From an uncultured Draconibacterium sp. (GTDB lineage: Bacteria > Bacteroidota > Bacteroidia > Bacteroidales > Prolixibacteraceae): a DNA stretch of 64,000 nt. The notes beneath the pieces are model-generated. The model was not told where the DNA came from. It saw nothing but the letters and a program-made list of their open reading frames with translations, and did no database searches. Position 1 is the stretch's first letter, and every line of letters starts with the position of its first letter. Below, piece after piece: positions 32,065 to 41,718 of the stretch. The position numbers and the translations under genes were made by a program. Location of the stretch: assembly GCA_947492175.1 (NCBI GenBank), contig CANLMQ010000013.1, forward strand, positions 1 to 64,000. Reading direction: 5' to 3'.

Positions 32065-33403
32065 GAAGTGGTCGATAGGATATTGGTTTCTAAAACAATA
32101 TGTCCGTTTTATCGACTGGATTATTCATAAAGAAGTGGTTCTTACCGGGACGAATAATATCCCGAAAAACAAACCAATACTTTTTACTCCCAACCATCAG
32201 AATGCATTGAGCGATCCAATGGCTATTCTTTTGCATACCCGGTTTCAACCAGTATGGCTTGCACGTGCCGATATTTTTAAAAAAGGAATTATTACCCTTA
32301 TTCTTCGGTTTCTGAAGATTATGCCGGTTTATCGTATACGTGACGGGAAAGAACAGCTGGCCAAAAACGATAAAACCTTTGCCGACTCCATAAAAGTTCT
32401 GGAAAACAATTTTGCATTGGCATTATTCCCCGAGGCTGCCCATTCTTCAAAACGTCAAATGCTAGTACACAAAAAAGCTGTTCCGCGAATTGTTTTTATG
32501 GCTGAAGAGAAAGCAAACGAGAACCTCGATATACACATTGTTCCTGTGGGTATTTATTACAGCAGTTACTGGAAGTTTAACCGTACCGTAATTGTAAATT
32601 TTGGTTCGCCTATTCTGGTTAACGATTTTTTGGAAGAATATAAAACAAACAGCAGCACGGCAACTTTGGCACTTCGCGATCGAATCTGTAATGCCATCGA
32701 TAAGCTTACCATCAACATAAAAAGCAAAGAACATTATTCTGATTTTGAACTAATCAGGGAAATTTACGGGAAGCATTTTCTGAACCGGCAAGGAATCGAA
32801 TTTTCCAATTTCAATTTGCTTGAATCGGATAGAATACTCACGCAAAAGCTCGATGTACTGGAAACAGAAAAACCAGATGAGATTTTGCCCCTGATAGATG
32901 AAGCAAAAAACTACCATTCCCTTGTTCACAATTACAAACTCAGAAGTTGGTTAGTTGAAAATCCTGAATACAACTGCCTGAAGATTGTTGCCAATAAGCT
33001 CATCTTACTACTTGGCCTGCCATTGTTTTTGTATGGGTTTGTGTTTAATGCAATCCCGTTTTTTATTACCGATATCCCTGTGCGGAAAAAAATAAAAGAC
33101 CTCGCCTTTTGGAGCACTTTTTTTCTGGTAAGCGGCATTGCACTATTTCCTGTTTTCTATTTACTCGAACTCTGGGCTGTTTCGGCTCTCTTTCCGGGAT
33201 TCTGGCTCAAATTATTTGCTTTAATCGCTATGCCCATCTCTGGGAAAATAGCATTTCGCTGGTATATTTTGTGGCTAAAAACCTGGGGACGCGGTCGCTT
33301 ACTCACATTGAAACTCTTCAAGAAAAAAACATACAGCGAACTTCTGAACAAACAAAAACAGCTATTTGAGAGACTTGATAAATTAATATTAGAATCGAAT
33401 TAA
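32054..33403 (+). CDS. lysophospholipid acyltransferase family membrane protein
   Basis: A 449-residue protein with an N-terminal LPLAT catalytic domain (about 1-230) and a C-terminal membrane part with 3-4 helices (about 310-410). The active-site box is NHQNALSD (H48 to D54, the HX5D form common in the large Bacteroidota subfamily), with LFPEAAHSSKR as the substrate motif. It presumably acylates a glycerophospholipid precursor, but the membrane domain distinguishes it from housekeeping PlsC. It overlaps the BASS transporter by 11 bases and is followed 53 bases later by the alkylation-repair gene. Confidence 0.82.
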   Translation: MKYEKWSIGYWFLKQYVRFIDWIIHKEVVLTGTNNIPKNKPILFTPNHQNALSDPMAILLHTRFQPVWLARADIFKKGIITLILRFLKIMPVYRIRDGKEQLAKNDKTFADSIKVLENNFALALFPEAAHSSKRQMLVHKKAVPRIVFMAEEKANENLDIHIVPVGIYYSSYWKFNRTVIVNFGSPILVNDFLEEYKTNSSTATLALRDRICNAIDKLTINIKSKEHYSDFELIREIYGKHFLNRQGIEFSNFNLLESDRILTQKLDVLETEKPDEILPLIDEAKNYHSLVHNYKLRSWLVENPEYNCLKIVANKLILLLGLPLFLYGFVFNAIPFFITDIPVRKKIKDLAFWSTFFLVSGIALFPVFYLLELWAVSALFPGFWLKLFALIAMPISGKIAFRWYILWLKTWGRGRLLTLKLFKKKTYSELLNKQKQLFERLDKLILESN

Positions 33404-33456
33404 AAACAGATAAAAGGCAAACACTTTTCAGAACTCTGAATTTTAAACTAAATAAA

Positions 33457-34542
33457 ATGGCTGAAAAATTAAAAGACACTTTGTTTCCCCTCGAAAAAGT
33501 TCAGCTTTTTGGAAATGTTTTGCGAGAGGTATATCCTGAATTTCAATCGGAGAAATTTGTGGCTGCTGTTTGCGACAAAAAATGGCCCGAACGCGAACTA
33601 AAAGAAAAAATGCGCCACACTACTTTGTGTTTGCACAAATTTATGCCTAACGATTTTAAAACAGCAGTTGAAATACTGGTAGCCATTGTTCCAAAAGTTA
33701 CAGGATTTGAAGCCAATGTATTACCAGACTATATTGAAGTTTACGGGCAGGAACACTGGGACATATCTTTGCCGGCACTTGGAGAATTAACCAAATGCGG
33801 AAGTTCAGAATTTGGAATACGACCATTTTTGAATAAGGACTTGGAAGGAGCCATGAAGTACATGAACAAATGGGCCGATGATGCAGATTTTCGTGTAAGG
33901 CGTTTTTCCAGTGAAGGATGTCGCCCCCGACTGCCATGGGCTTCAGGAGTTCCGGCATTAAAAAAAGATCCGGCCCTAATTCTACCTATTCTTGAAAAAT
34001 TAAAAGACGATCCCGAAGAATTTGTAAGAAAAAGTGTAGCCAACAACCTGAATGATATTTCGAAAGATCATCCTGAATTGGTTTTAGAAGTTTGTGAAAG
34101 ATGGCAGGGCAGGTCCAAGAGAACAGATTGGATTATAAAACATGCCTGCCGGACTTTATTAAAGCAGGGTAATAAAAGGGCCATGCTGCTTTTTGGTTTT
34201 GCCAACCCGGAGCTCATGGAGGTTGAAAAGGTAGAGTTTTCGAATGCCTCGCCCCAAATAGGTGACAACATTACTTTTCAGTTTGAACTGAACCTGCGTA
34301 TTACACAAAAGCAAAAAGTACGACTCGAATACATCGTATACTATCAAAAAGCCAATGGCAAAACTTCTCCCAAAGTATTTCAGATTAAGGAAGTTGAAAT
34401 GTTGCCCGGCAACCATTCCATAACAAAAAAGCATTCGTTTAAAAACATGTCGACACGAAAACATTATCCGGGAGTACACACATTAAAAGTTGTAGTAAAC
34501 GGAAATATAAAAGCAGCAGCCAACTTGCTCCTTAATCCATAA
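33457..34542 (+). CDS. AlkC-type DNA alkylation repair glycosylase with C-terminal Ig-like domain
   Basis: A 361-residue HEAT-repeat DNA glycosylase related to AlkC/AlkD, which removes N3- and N7-alkylated purines without base flipping. The helical repeats occupy about residues 1-265 (WPERELKEKMRHTT, FRVRRFSSEGCRPRLPW, EEFVRKSVANNLNDISKDHP). The last about 95 residues (SNASPQIGDNITFQFELNL onward) form an Ig-like beta domain, the arrangement described for AlkC, where the Ig-like domain contacts DNA. The protein is cytoplasmic. A terminator follows directly. Confidence 0.87.
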   Translation: MAEKLKDTLFPLEKVQLFGNVLREVYPEFQSEKFVAAVCDKKWPERELKEKMRHTTLCLHKFMPNDFKTAVEILVAIVPKVTGFEANVLPDYIEVYGQEHWDISLPALGELTKCGSSEFGIRPFLNKDLEGAMKYMNKWADDADFRVRRFSSEGCRPRLPWASGVPALKKDPALILPILEKLKDDPEEFVRKSVANNLNDISKDHPELVLEVCERWQGRSKRTDWIIKHACRTLLKQGNKRAMLLFGFANPELMEVEKVEFSNASPQIGDNITFQFELNLRITQKQKVRLEYIVYYQKANGKTSPKVFQIKEVEMLPGNHSITKKHSFKNMSTRKHYPGVHTLKVVVNGNIKAAANLLLNP

Positions 34543-34545
34543 AAA

Positions 34546-34570
34546 AAGGAGCACGAAAGCTCCTTCCTTT
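34546..34570. terminator. bidirectional terminator between convergent genes
   Basis: AAGGAGC (34546-34552) pairs with GCTCCTT (34559-34565), with A-rich and T-rich flanks; it can serve the AlkC-like gene and the M16 peptidase gene. Confidence 0.75.
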
Positions 34571-34588
34571 TTATCGTATCGCTAAGAA

Positions 34589-37573
34589 TTATTCAATAAG
34601 ATTAATTACTTCGCCAAACAGCCCTGAATTCTCTTCCACTTTTTGTGCGCTTCCGTAAACACACATGGCATCCTGAGACAAAACATCCTCAACCATCTTT
34701 TTCATTTCTTTTATGTCTTCAGGAGTTGTTGCCAAAACAGCTTCACGCTCTGCTCTGAGCTTTTCCGGAGTCATTTTCTCGAAATAATACTGAACAGCCC
34801 GACTTCCTTTTTGTGAAGCAGTAAGTGGCCCGTCCATACGAGAAATGGTTCCAATAATATAGCGTGTCATTTCTTTATCATCAGCTTCAAATTCTTCCAG
34901 ATACTTTGGAGTGTTATTGTAATTTTCAATGGTTTCAACCAGATTAGGATCGCGATATGAGGCAAAATAAACATTACCACTTTGCGAAATTCCTGCAAAT
35001 CCGCCATAAGCACCACCGATAACACGCACCTGGTTCTGTAACCAATCCGTTGAAATCACCTGGTTTAACACTCTCATTTTTCCATTGTACTCGTAGCCTA
35101 ACTTTTTAAAGTCGTACCCTTTTACAACATATTGTACTTTCGAAGCCGATGTCAAACCTTCGTTTTTCTTTTCAAAATCAAACTCCCAATCATTAAGAAC
35201 CGGTGCACCTTCCTTTAATTCAGCTACAAAAGTTTCCAAACCTGTAGAATAATTGGCAAAATCTTTTTCATCGCAGGTAATGGTTGCAATAAGATTCTCT
35301 TTTGAAAAAAGTAACTGAGCAGTTTTCTCAAGATTTGCAATTATTTCCTCGCTCTTAGTATCAAAGTTTTCAGCAAGATCAGTTATAAAACGATAGTACT
35401 CCACTCCACCGGTCTTTTCGCCATACATACCGGTTTTTGAGTAGTACGAACGCAAACGAGTCATTGCATAACCCAGTCCGTTGTTTTTAACATCAGAGTC
35501 AACCCTGGCCTGGTGACGACTAATCAGCTCTTTCAAACGATCGGCATCATCAAATTTCGAATGGTTCAGCACCTCATTTGTCAATTCAAACAATTGCGAT
35601 GCTTTTGCAGTAGTTGCTTTTCCGTAAACAGCATACTTTGGAATCAGGTTTTCATCCGATTGATTTTCGAGATAAGTAGTTGTATAAGTACTAAATCCAC
35701 CAGTATGAATATTTAATTCATTATCAAGCTCGCCATACGAATAATTCTCGGTATTTAATTTCCCCAAAACAGATGTAAGCAAACGTGCATATGGAATGAG
35801 TTCTTTAGACAGAGTTCTTAAATCAAAATAAAGATTACTGTATAAAATTCCGTTGGTAAAAGCATCGTGATGAAGGACAGGTACATCAGAAACAGACTTT
35901 TCGTTAATTCCAAACCATTCAATGTCGCTGCTAATATCTGCCAGTTCGAGCATTGGAATGGTTGCCAAAGCTTCAGGAGTATCTTCTCTTTTCTGATGTT
36001 CAATTAACGCATTGGTTTCTGCAATTAATTTATCTTTATCTGATTCGCTTAGTCCTTCCTCGAATGCTTTTAGTTCTGCTTTTGTTGCTTCTGAAATTTT
36101 TTCCTGCAGGCCGGGCTCAGGTTTTAATACCATCAACAACGCATGAGGATTGTTTATCAGTTGTTTGGTTACCGTTGTTTCAAGCAAATTGGTTTCAAGC
36201 GACTTTTTTGCTTCTTCCAATGGCGCATTAAATTCAAGCCCGATAAAAGGATCGTCAGCAAAAAACCAGGTTTGGTAACTCTGCATCAAGTACATCAATC
36301 CTTTCTGCGGAGTGTTTCCTTCTTTCAAAGAAAACTCCATACGGTTTAATATTCCTTCTACCATTGTTTTATCAAAACCTTCTTCGGCCACCTTTTTCAT
36401 TGTCGCAAAAACCGTTTCTTTAAAAAGGTCTTTATCTTCAGGATTGGCATTCTGAACAGTAACCTGGAAAGTATTTTGTTTTGCCTCGTTAAACGAAGCT
36501 CTTACATCTTTTCCAATGCCAGCTTCCTGCAATGCCAAGCGTACGGGTGCCGATTCGTGGTTTACCAAAGCTTCGGTAAGTACATCAAAAGTCATTGCCA
36601 GTGCACGATCAGTACTTTGCCCGGCAACAAAACTAAGGCTTAAAAAGGTTTGATCTTTTGTTGGTGCACCCTCCGGAACGGCATACGTTTTTTCAGCTTC
36701 TTTCATAGCCGAAAAAGGTTTTTGTAAAGGAATCTCAACCTTTTCGGGAGATAAATCGTAACCCGATAAATATTCGCTATCGATAAACTGAAGTTCCTTG
36801 TTCAGATCTGCATCTCCATACAGCAAAATATAGCTGTTCCCCGGATGGTAGTACTTTTTATGAAAGTTCACAAAAGCTTCGTAGGTAAGTTTTGGAATTT
36901 CGGTAGGATAACCACCTGAAGAAACACCGTATGTATTATCGGGGAAAAGCATTTTATTGATTTGGTACCCCAGTTCTCTTTGCGGACTCGAATAAGCACC
37001 TTTCATTTCGTTATAAACCACTCCTTTGTACACCACTTCACCATCTTTGCTTTCCAATTCGTGGTGCCAACCTTCTTGCTGAAGGATTTTAGGATCTTCA
37101 TAAATAAGTGGATTTAAAACAGCATCGAGGTACACATGCATCAGGTTAAAATAGTCTTTATCGTTCATACTCGCCACCGGGTAGGTAGTAATATCCGCCC
37201 CCGTCATGGCATTCAGGAATGTATTTAATGAACCTTTTATCAATACATCAAATGGACTTTTAACAGGAAAGTTTTTCGAACCGTTAAGCACCGAATGTTC
37301 CATAATATGTGGCGTTCCGCAATCGTTTTGAGGTGCAGTTTTAAAAGCTATATTAAAAAGCTTGTTTGGGTCGTCGGCAGCAATTTTTAGTAAACGTGCA
37401 CCACTTTTATCGTGTTTAAACAATAAACATTCAGCGTTTACCTCATCCACAAATTTTTTCTCAACAAGTGTAAAACCATGGTATTTTTCTCCGGCTTTAA
37501 ATTGTTCTTTTGGCACACAGGCCGTTAAGAAAGCCAATACAGCCACCCAAAACAGAAATGCAGTTTTTTTCAT
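34589..37573 (-). CDS. M16C-type zinc metallopeptidase lipoprotein (PreP-like)
   Basis: A 994-residue peptidase of the presequence-protease group, which degrades unfolded peptides in a closed clamshell. The inverted zinc motif HIMEH is at residues 89-93 and the third ligand lies in VVYNEMKGA; the other three M16 domains follow. The ATG at 37573 gives a lipoprotein signal (lipobox LTAC, Cys19), so the protein is anchored to a membrane of the envelope, unlike cytoplasmic or organellar relatives. An ATG 11 codons upstream would spoil this signal. It is monocistronic between a bidirectional terminator and a 358-base gap. Confidence 0.9.
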   Translation of the reverse strand: MKKTAFLFWVAVLAFLTACVPKEQFKAGEKYHGFTLVEKKFVDEVNAECLLFKHDKSGARLLKIAADDPNKLFNIAFKTAPQNDCGTPHIMEHSVLNGSKNFPVKSPFDVLIKGSLNTFLNAMTGADITTYPVASMNDKDYFNLMHVYLDAVLNPLIYEDPKILQQEGWHHELESKDGEVVYKGVVYNEMKGAYSSPQRELGYQINKMLFPDNTYGVSSGGYPTEIPKLTYEAFVNFHKKYYHPGNSYILLYGDADLNKELQFIDSEYLSGYDLSPEKVEIPLQKPFSAMKEAEKTYAVPEGAPTKDQTFLSLSFVAGQSTDRALAMTFDVLTEALVNHESAPVRLALQEAGIGKDVRASFNEAKQNTFQVTVQNANPEDKDLFKETVFATMKKVAEEGFDKTMVEGILNRMEFSLKEGNTPQKGLMYLMQSYQTWFFADDPFIGLEFNAPLEEAKKSLETNLLETTVTKQLINNPHALLMVLKPEPGLQEKISEATKAELKAFEEGLSESDKDKLIAETNALIEHQKREDTPEALATIPMLELADISSDIEWFGINEKSVSDVPVLHHDAFTNGILYSNLYFDLRTLSKELIPYARLLTSVLGKLNTENYSYGELDNELNIHTGGFSTYTTTYLENQSDENLIPKYAVYGKATTAKASQLFELTNEVLNHSKFDDADRLKELISRHQARVDSDVKNNGLGYAMTRLRSYYSKTGMYGEKTGGVEYYRFITDLAENFDTKSEEIIANLEKTAQLLFSKENLIATITCDEKDFANYSTGLETFVAELKEGAPVLNDWEFDFEKKNEGLTSASKVQYVVKGYDFKKLGYEYNGKMRVLNQVISTDWLQNQVRVIGGAYGGFAGISQSGNVYFASYRDPNLVETIENYNNTPKYLEEFEADDKEMTRYIIGTISRMDGPLTASQKGSRAVQYYFEKMTPEKLRAEREAVLATTPEDIKEMKKMVEDVLSQDAMCVYGSAQKVEENSGLFGEVINLIE

Positions 37574-37931
37574 GATTAGATATTTTAATGAATAAAAAAA
37601 AGTCATTTGATTAAATAATGCTTACACATTTTGATTTGTACGGAAACAGGCAAAAAGTTACAAAAATTATGTTGTGTAATACCATGATAAATGTTGCCTT
37701 ATTTATTGGGCAATTACGTCACAAACTTCTTTAATGAAGTAGAATCAGACACAAACCTCAACTACTTCACATTTTACCTTCCGGCATTCTGAAGTCAGCC
37801 TAAACATCGATTTTTATACTTTATAGATTGCACAGAATACATCTTTTTTATTAATTGAATTATGTTTATTTTAGACACATAAAAACATCGATACAAGTTC
37901 TCAAGAAAACTATCAATTCCCTCCCATTATT
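37574..37931. other. intergenic region between divergent peptidase and GT-C genes
   Basis: About 360 AT-rich bases. No reading frame, strong hairpin or full consensus promoter was recognised; it must hold the promoters of both flanking divergent genes. Confidence 0.5.
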
Positions 37932-39968
37932 ATGAAGCATCATTACCAAAAAAGTTTGATTCTATTTATTATTCTTGTATTGGGTGTTCTCTTGCACGTA
38001 AAATATCTAAATGAATTTCCATCACATATACATGCCTGGGCACAAGCTGATCGGTATGCCATTGCCCAGGGATTTGTAAATAACCATCTGAATTTTTTTA
38101 AACCAGAAACATTTCTTCATAACTATCAGTTTCGTGATGAATGGAAAACAATGTCCGAGGAAAGTGTAACTGCTGTTGATTTCCCAATTCATGATTACAT
38201 GGTTGGGATAGTAATGACAGTTATAGGAAGCAAATCGGTATGGATTTTTCGTGTTTACGTTTTATTGTATAGCTTTTTGGGTTTGTTTTATTTATTTAAG
38301 CTTGCCTTCTTAATAAGTAAAAATTTTGCAAAATCTGTTTTTATAGTCATTTTTGCAGCCAGTTCACCTGTATTTGTCTTTTATCAGAGTGGCTTATTAC
38401 CCACCATCCCCTCTTTATCAAATGCTATAATTGGGATCTATTTTTATTCTTCGTACTTATTTCATTCCAAAAGAAACAGGTATTTTATTCTCAGTATCTT
38501 CTTCCTCACCCTGGCAACCCTAAGTCGTACAACCTTTGCCATCCCTCTATTGGCCGTTTGGGGAATGGAATTACTTCGGATTCTTCAAAAAAAAGCAGTC
38601 TTTATTACCAAGATTCTACCGGTTACTCTTTCCTCTTTTGTTATTATTGTCTATCATTTTTACAACAATTATTTACAAACGACATACGGCACGTTATTTT
38701 TAAACCATGTTTTGCCAGCAACCAGCATCCTGGAAGCATTCGAAATTTTTCATTTGGTAAAAGAAAGGTGGCTGTTTCAATATTTTTCAAAAATACACTA
38801 CCTTACTTTCGTACTGGTTTTAATTATTTTTCTATTCTTCGTACTTAAGTCAAAAACCTCCCAGAATAAAGTTGTAAAACAGATTTTTATTCTACTGGGA
38901 ATAATGTCAATGGGCTGCATGCTATTTGCTTTGCTCATGCTACAACAGTTTAAAGCCCACGATTACTATTTCCTCGATACTTTTTACCTGCCTCTTATAC
39001 TACTGTTACTTCTTTCCTTATCCTCCATTCCCATATCAAAGAATCCAGGAATCAATGCAGTCATGTTAACCATTATGCTTCTTTTCGGAATTCCAATGGT
39101 TATCAAGGCCTTCTCTTCGCAAAAAGAAAGAAGGATTGTTCATCGTTGGGATAGTACAGCAAAAACAGTACAGAATTATTACAAATCATCAGAATTTTTA
39201 GATTCACTAAATGTTCCTAAAGACGCCAAAATAATACTAATTGAAACGTTTGCGCCCAATATTCCATTTCTTTTAATGGACAGAAAAGGATTTGCCTTAA
39301 TGTCGTACAGAAAAGAATACATAGAAAATGCACTGAATCAGGACTGCGATTACCTTGTGTTTCAAAACGAATCTTTTATTACCGGTTTGTACACCGCCTA
39401 CCCGGATATTCTTAAACGAATTGAAAAGATTGGCACCAACGGGAAAATAACCCTTGCCCAAAAGTCAAAAATAGAAAATCAACAAACATTGTATGATTTT
39501 ATGGATTTGCAGGAAAGGAAAAGACTGCACAAAACCGTTATGACATTTGATTCATCCTCAGTTAGTGAACAATGGAGAAACATACACAAAACGCAAATTT
39601 CTGCTATTTCGGGCGCTAACGCAGGAATACTTGATAGCACAGTTGAATACGGAATAACATATAAAACAAAACATCTCCCTTGCCTTACCGAAAAAAGCCA
39701 TACCTTATATTTTAACTCGTGGTTACGATACGAATCTTTAAAAGACTGTTTACTAGTTGTTCTTGTTAAAGAAAACGGTGAATTCAGCATGTATAAAACA
39801 ACAAACTTAAAGTCTTTAATTCACGAAAAGGATATATGGACGAAAATTGATCTGTTATATAACCTGCCTAAAGTTAATGCAGCTGACTACGAGTTAGGCG
39901 TATACCTTTGGAATACAGGAAAATCGAGATTATTGCTTGATGATTTTTCGATAGCAATATTAGATTGA
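37932..39968 (+). CDS. GT-C-type membrane glycosyltransferase-like protein
   Basis: A 678-residue protein with about 10-11 hydrophobic helices up to residue about 395, then about 280 soluble residues. The first periplasmic loop has HAWAQADRYAIAQG (about 34-47) and FPIHDYMVG (about 85-93). Acidic residues in this loop are the catalytic and metal site in PMT/ArnT-type GT-C enzymes that use polyprenyl-phosphate sugars. The C-terminal about 160 residues look beta-rich (YELGVYLWNTGKSRLLLDDF near the end), like a jelly-roll carbohydrate-binding module. The acceptor is unknown. No polysaccharide operon surrounds it. It is more AT-rich than the housekeeping genes nearby. Confidence 0.68.
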   Translation: MKHHYQKSLILFIILVLGVLLHVKYLNEFPSHIHAWAQADRYAIAQGFVNNHLNFFKPETFLHNYQFRDEWKTMSEESVTAVDFPIHDYMVGIVMTVIGSKSVWIFRVYVLLYSFLGLFYLFKLAFLISKNFAKSVFIVIFAASSPVFVFYQSGLLPTIPSLSNAIIGIYFYSSYLFHSKRNRYFILSIFFLTLATLSRTTFAIPLLAVWGMELLRILQKKAVFITKILPVTLSSFVIIVYHFYNNYLQTTYGTLFLNHVLPATSILEAFEIFHLVKERWLFQYFSKIHYLTFVLVLIIFLFFVLKSKTSQNKVVKQIFILLGIMSMGCMLFALLMLQQFKAHDYYFLDTFYLPLILLLLLSLSSIPISKNPGINAVMLTIMLLFGIPMVIKAFSSQKERRIVHRWDSTAKTVQNYYKSSEFLDSLNVPKDAKIILIETFAPNIPFLLMDRKGFALMSYRKEYIENALNQDCDYLVFQNESFITGLYTAYPDILKRIEKIGTNGKITLAQKSKIENQQTLYDFMDLQERKRLHKTVMTFDSSSVSEQWRNIHKTQISAISGANAGILDSTVEYGITYKTKHLPCLTEKSHTLYFNSWLRYESLKDCLLVVLVKENGEFSMYKTTNLKSLIHEKDIWTKIDLLYNLPKVNAADYELGVYLWNTGKSRLLLDDFSIAILD

Positions 39969-40137
39969 TAAATCCTTAAAAAGACAAAAATCCGCATTCA
40001 TTCAGAGCACAACTTTATACAATTTTCTGCCTCGGCATTTTGCCATGCCATATTGTTTATGCTTCTGTTGTTATTATGTTTATATTTAAAGCAACCAAAC
40101 CTTACAGTAGATTTGAAAACGAATACAACTTAAAACC

Positions 40138-41589
40138 ATGAAAATAATAACCATTACCATTTGGTGTCTAACCTGTTTTTTGATGCTAAATATCGAACAA
40201 TTATATGCCCAGGATAATAATTACTGCAACTCGTTAAATAGTTATTCGTTTGATTTATATCGCGAGATAAAAGTTGAACAGGAAAATCTTTTCCTATCGC
40301 CACTAAGCACTTACTATGCCCTTTTGGTAGCTTACGAAGGAGCGAGGAGCAAAACAAAACAGGAATTTGAAAAAGTATTACATCTTAAAAATCCCGATTC
40401 TTTCGAGTTCGAATTTTTAGCGAGCATTGCTAATAAACCGGACAATAACTCCGGCCTTCAGATTGCTAATTCAACATGGCTGGACAAAACTCTTAATTTG
40501 GAGGAGCAATATAAAAAGTCGTTGTCAAATAAATATTTCTCAGATTTCAGGCAAACTGAATTTGCAAATACTGAATTGGCGGTTTCGGACATAAACAGGT
40601 GGGTTTCTGAAAAAACAAACCATAGAATAACGGAACTTTTAAATAATACCGATATAAATGCAAGTACCAAATTTGTGATTTCGAATGCCGTCTATTTTAA
40701 AGAAGAATGGCTTAATAAATTTGACAAACAAAAGACATTTTCTGCCCCCTTTTTTACAAGTTCTGAAAATCAATATAAAGTTGATTTTATGAATAAGGTT
40801 GAGAAACTTTCCTATTTTGAAAACGATGAATATCAGTTTATTTCAAAACCTTACAAAAACTCCGATTTATCGTTCTGTATAATTCTTCCTAAAAAACTTT
40901 TTGGAATTCAGGAAATTGAGGAAAAAATGAATACTGATTTTTTAAAAGAAATTTTAGATAATGCTCATTCAACAAAAACGTCACTTTCCATTCCAAAATT
41001 AAAATTCGAATCATGTTACGAGATGAGCGATGTATTACAAACTGCTGGTTTAAAAAATGCCTTTACCAGCGAGGCTGATTTCTCGGGAATTACAAAAGAT
41101 GCACCTCTGCAGCTGAGCCGGGTAGTGCATAAAGCCTGTATTGAACTGGATGAAGAAAAAACAGAAGCCGCCGCAACTACTGCTGCTGTTATGAGAATTA
41201 CAGGATTACCATCATACAAGATTTTTAAGGCAGACCATCCATTTGTATTTTTCGTAATACATAATCGGTCCAGGGCATTATTATTCATGGGCAGATATAT
41301 TAAGCCTGCAAATGCTGAAAACATTGAGCAAGCAAGTTTGACATCTAATCTGGAGAAAAGAAAAAAAGAAAAATTTGCAATCGGTAATGCCGGAAAGGGA
41401 ATATTGTTTTTAATTGATAATAAGATTATATCTCAGTCCGAATTTCAAACCATAAATCCTGAAGCTATTGAATCTATGGAAATACTTAAGGATAATGAAG
41501 ATATTGAAAAATACTCGTCAAAAGATTATGATGGAGTCGTTGTAATTACGCTTAAAAAGGAGAGGAAAAATCAAAGAAAGAACAGATAG
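40138..41589 (+). CDS. secreted serpin with a TonB-plug-like C-terminal module
   Basis: Signal peptide (MKIITITIWCLTCFLMLNIE, cleavage after AQ near 25), then a complete serpin fold (about 30-390): NAVYFKEEWLNKF, FCIILPKK and the terminal DHPFVFFVIHN...LFMGRY. The reactive-loop hinge is EEKTEAAATTAAV (339-351); small residues at P12-P9 suggest an inhibitory serpin, although the usual P15 Gly is Lys341. The scissile bond falls near R353-L357. After residue 390 comes a linker and a module (418-475) with FLIDNKIIS, NPEAIESMEILKD and YDGVVVITLKK. These match the core of TonB-receptor plug domains in Bacteroidota. I know of no described serpin with this tail. Confidence 0.87.
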   Translation: MKIITITIWCLTCFLMLNIEQLYAQDNNYCNSLNSYSFDLYREIKVEQENLFLSPLSTYYALLVAYEGARSKTKQEFEKVLHLKNPDSFEFEFLASIANKPDNNSGLQIANSTWLDKTLNLEEQYKKSLSNKYFSDFRQTEFANTELAVSDINRWVSEKTNHRITELLNNTDINASTKFVISNAVYFKEEWLNKFDKQKTFSAPFFTSSENQYKVDFMNKVEKLSYFENDEYQFISKPYKNSDLSFCIILPKKLFGIQEIEEKMNTDFLKEILDNAHSTKTSLSIPKLKFESCYEMSDVLQTAGLKNAFTSEADFSGITKDAPLQLSRVVHKACIELDEEKTEAAATTAAVMRITGLPSYKIFKADHPFVFFVIHNRSRALLFMGRYIKPANAENIEQASLTSNLEKRKKEKFAIGNAGKGILFLIDNKIISQSEFQTINPEAIESMEILKDNEDIEKYSSKDYDGVVVITLKKERKNQRKNR

Positions 41590-41718
41590 TATCTATACTT
41601 AAGAAAGATAGATTTTTAACTTCCTGACGTTTCGATATAGGCATTTGTTATAACATTTTGCTTGTTAATGTCCTCATAAGAAAATACTTTTTATAATTGG
41701 CCCCCAACTTTCAATTTA

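Noticed and set aside
37932..41589. GT-C protein and serpin as part of a capsule or O-antigen locus
   Set aside because: No other glycosyltransferases, flippase, polymerase or nucleotide-sugar genes are nearby.
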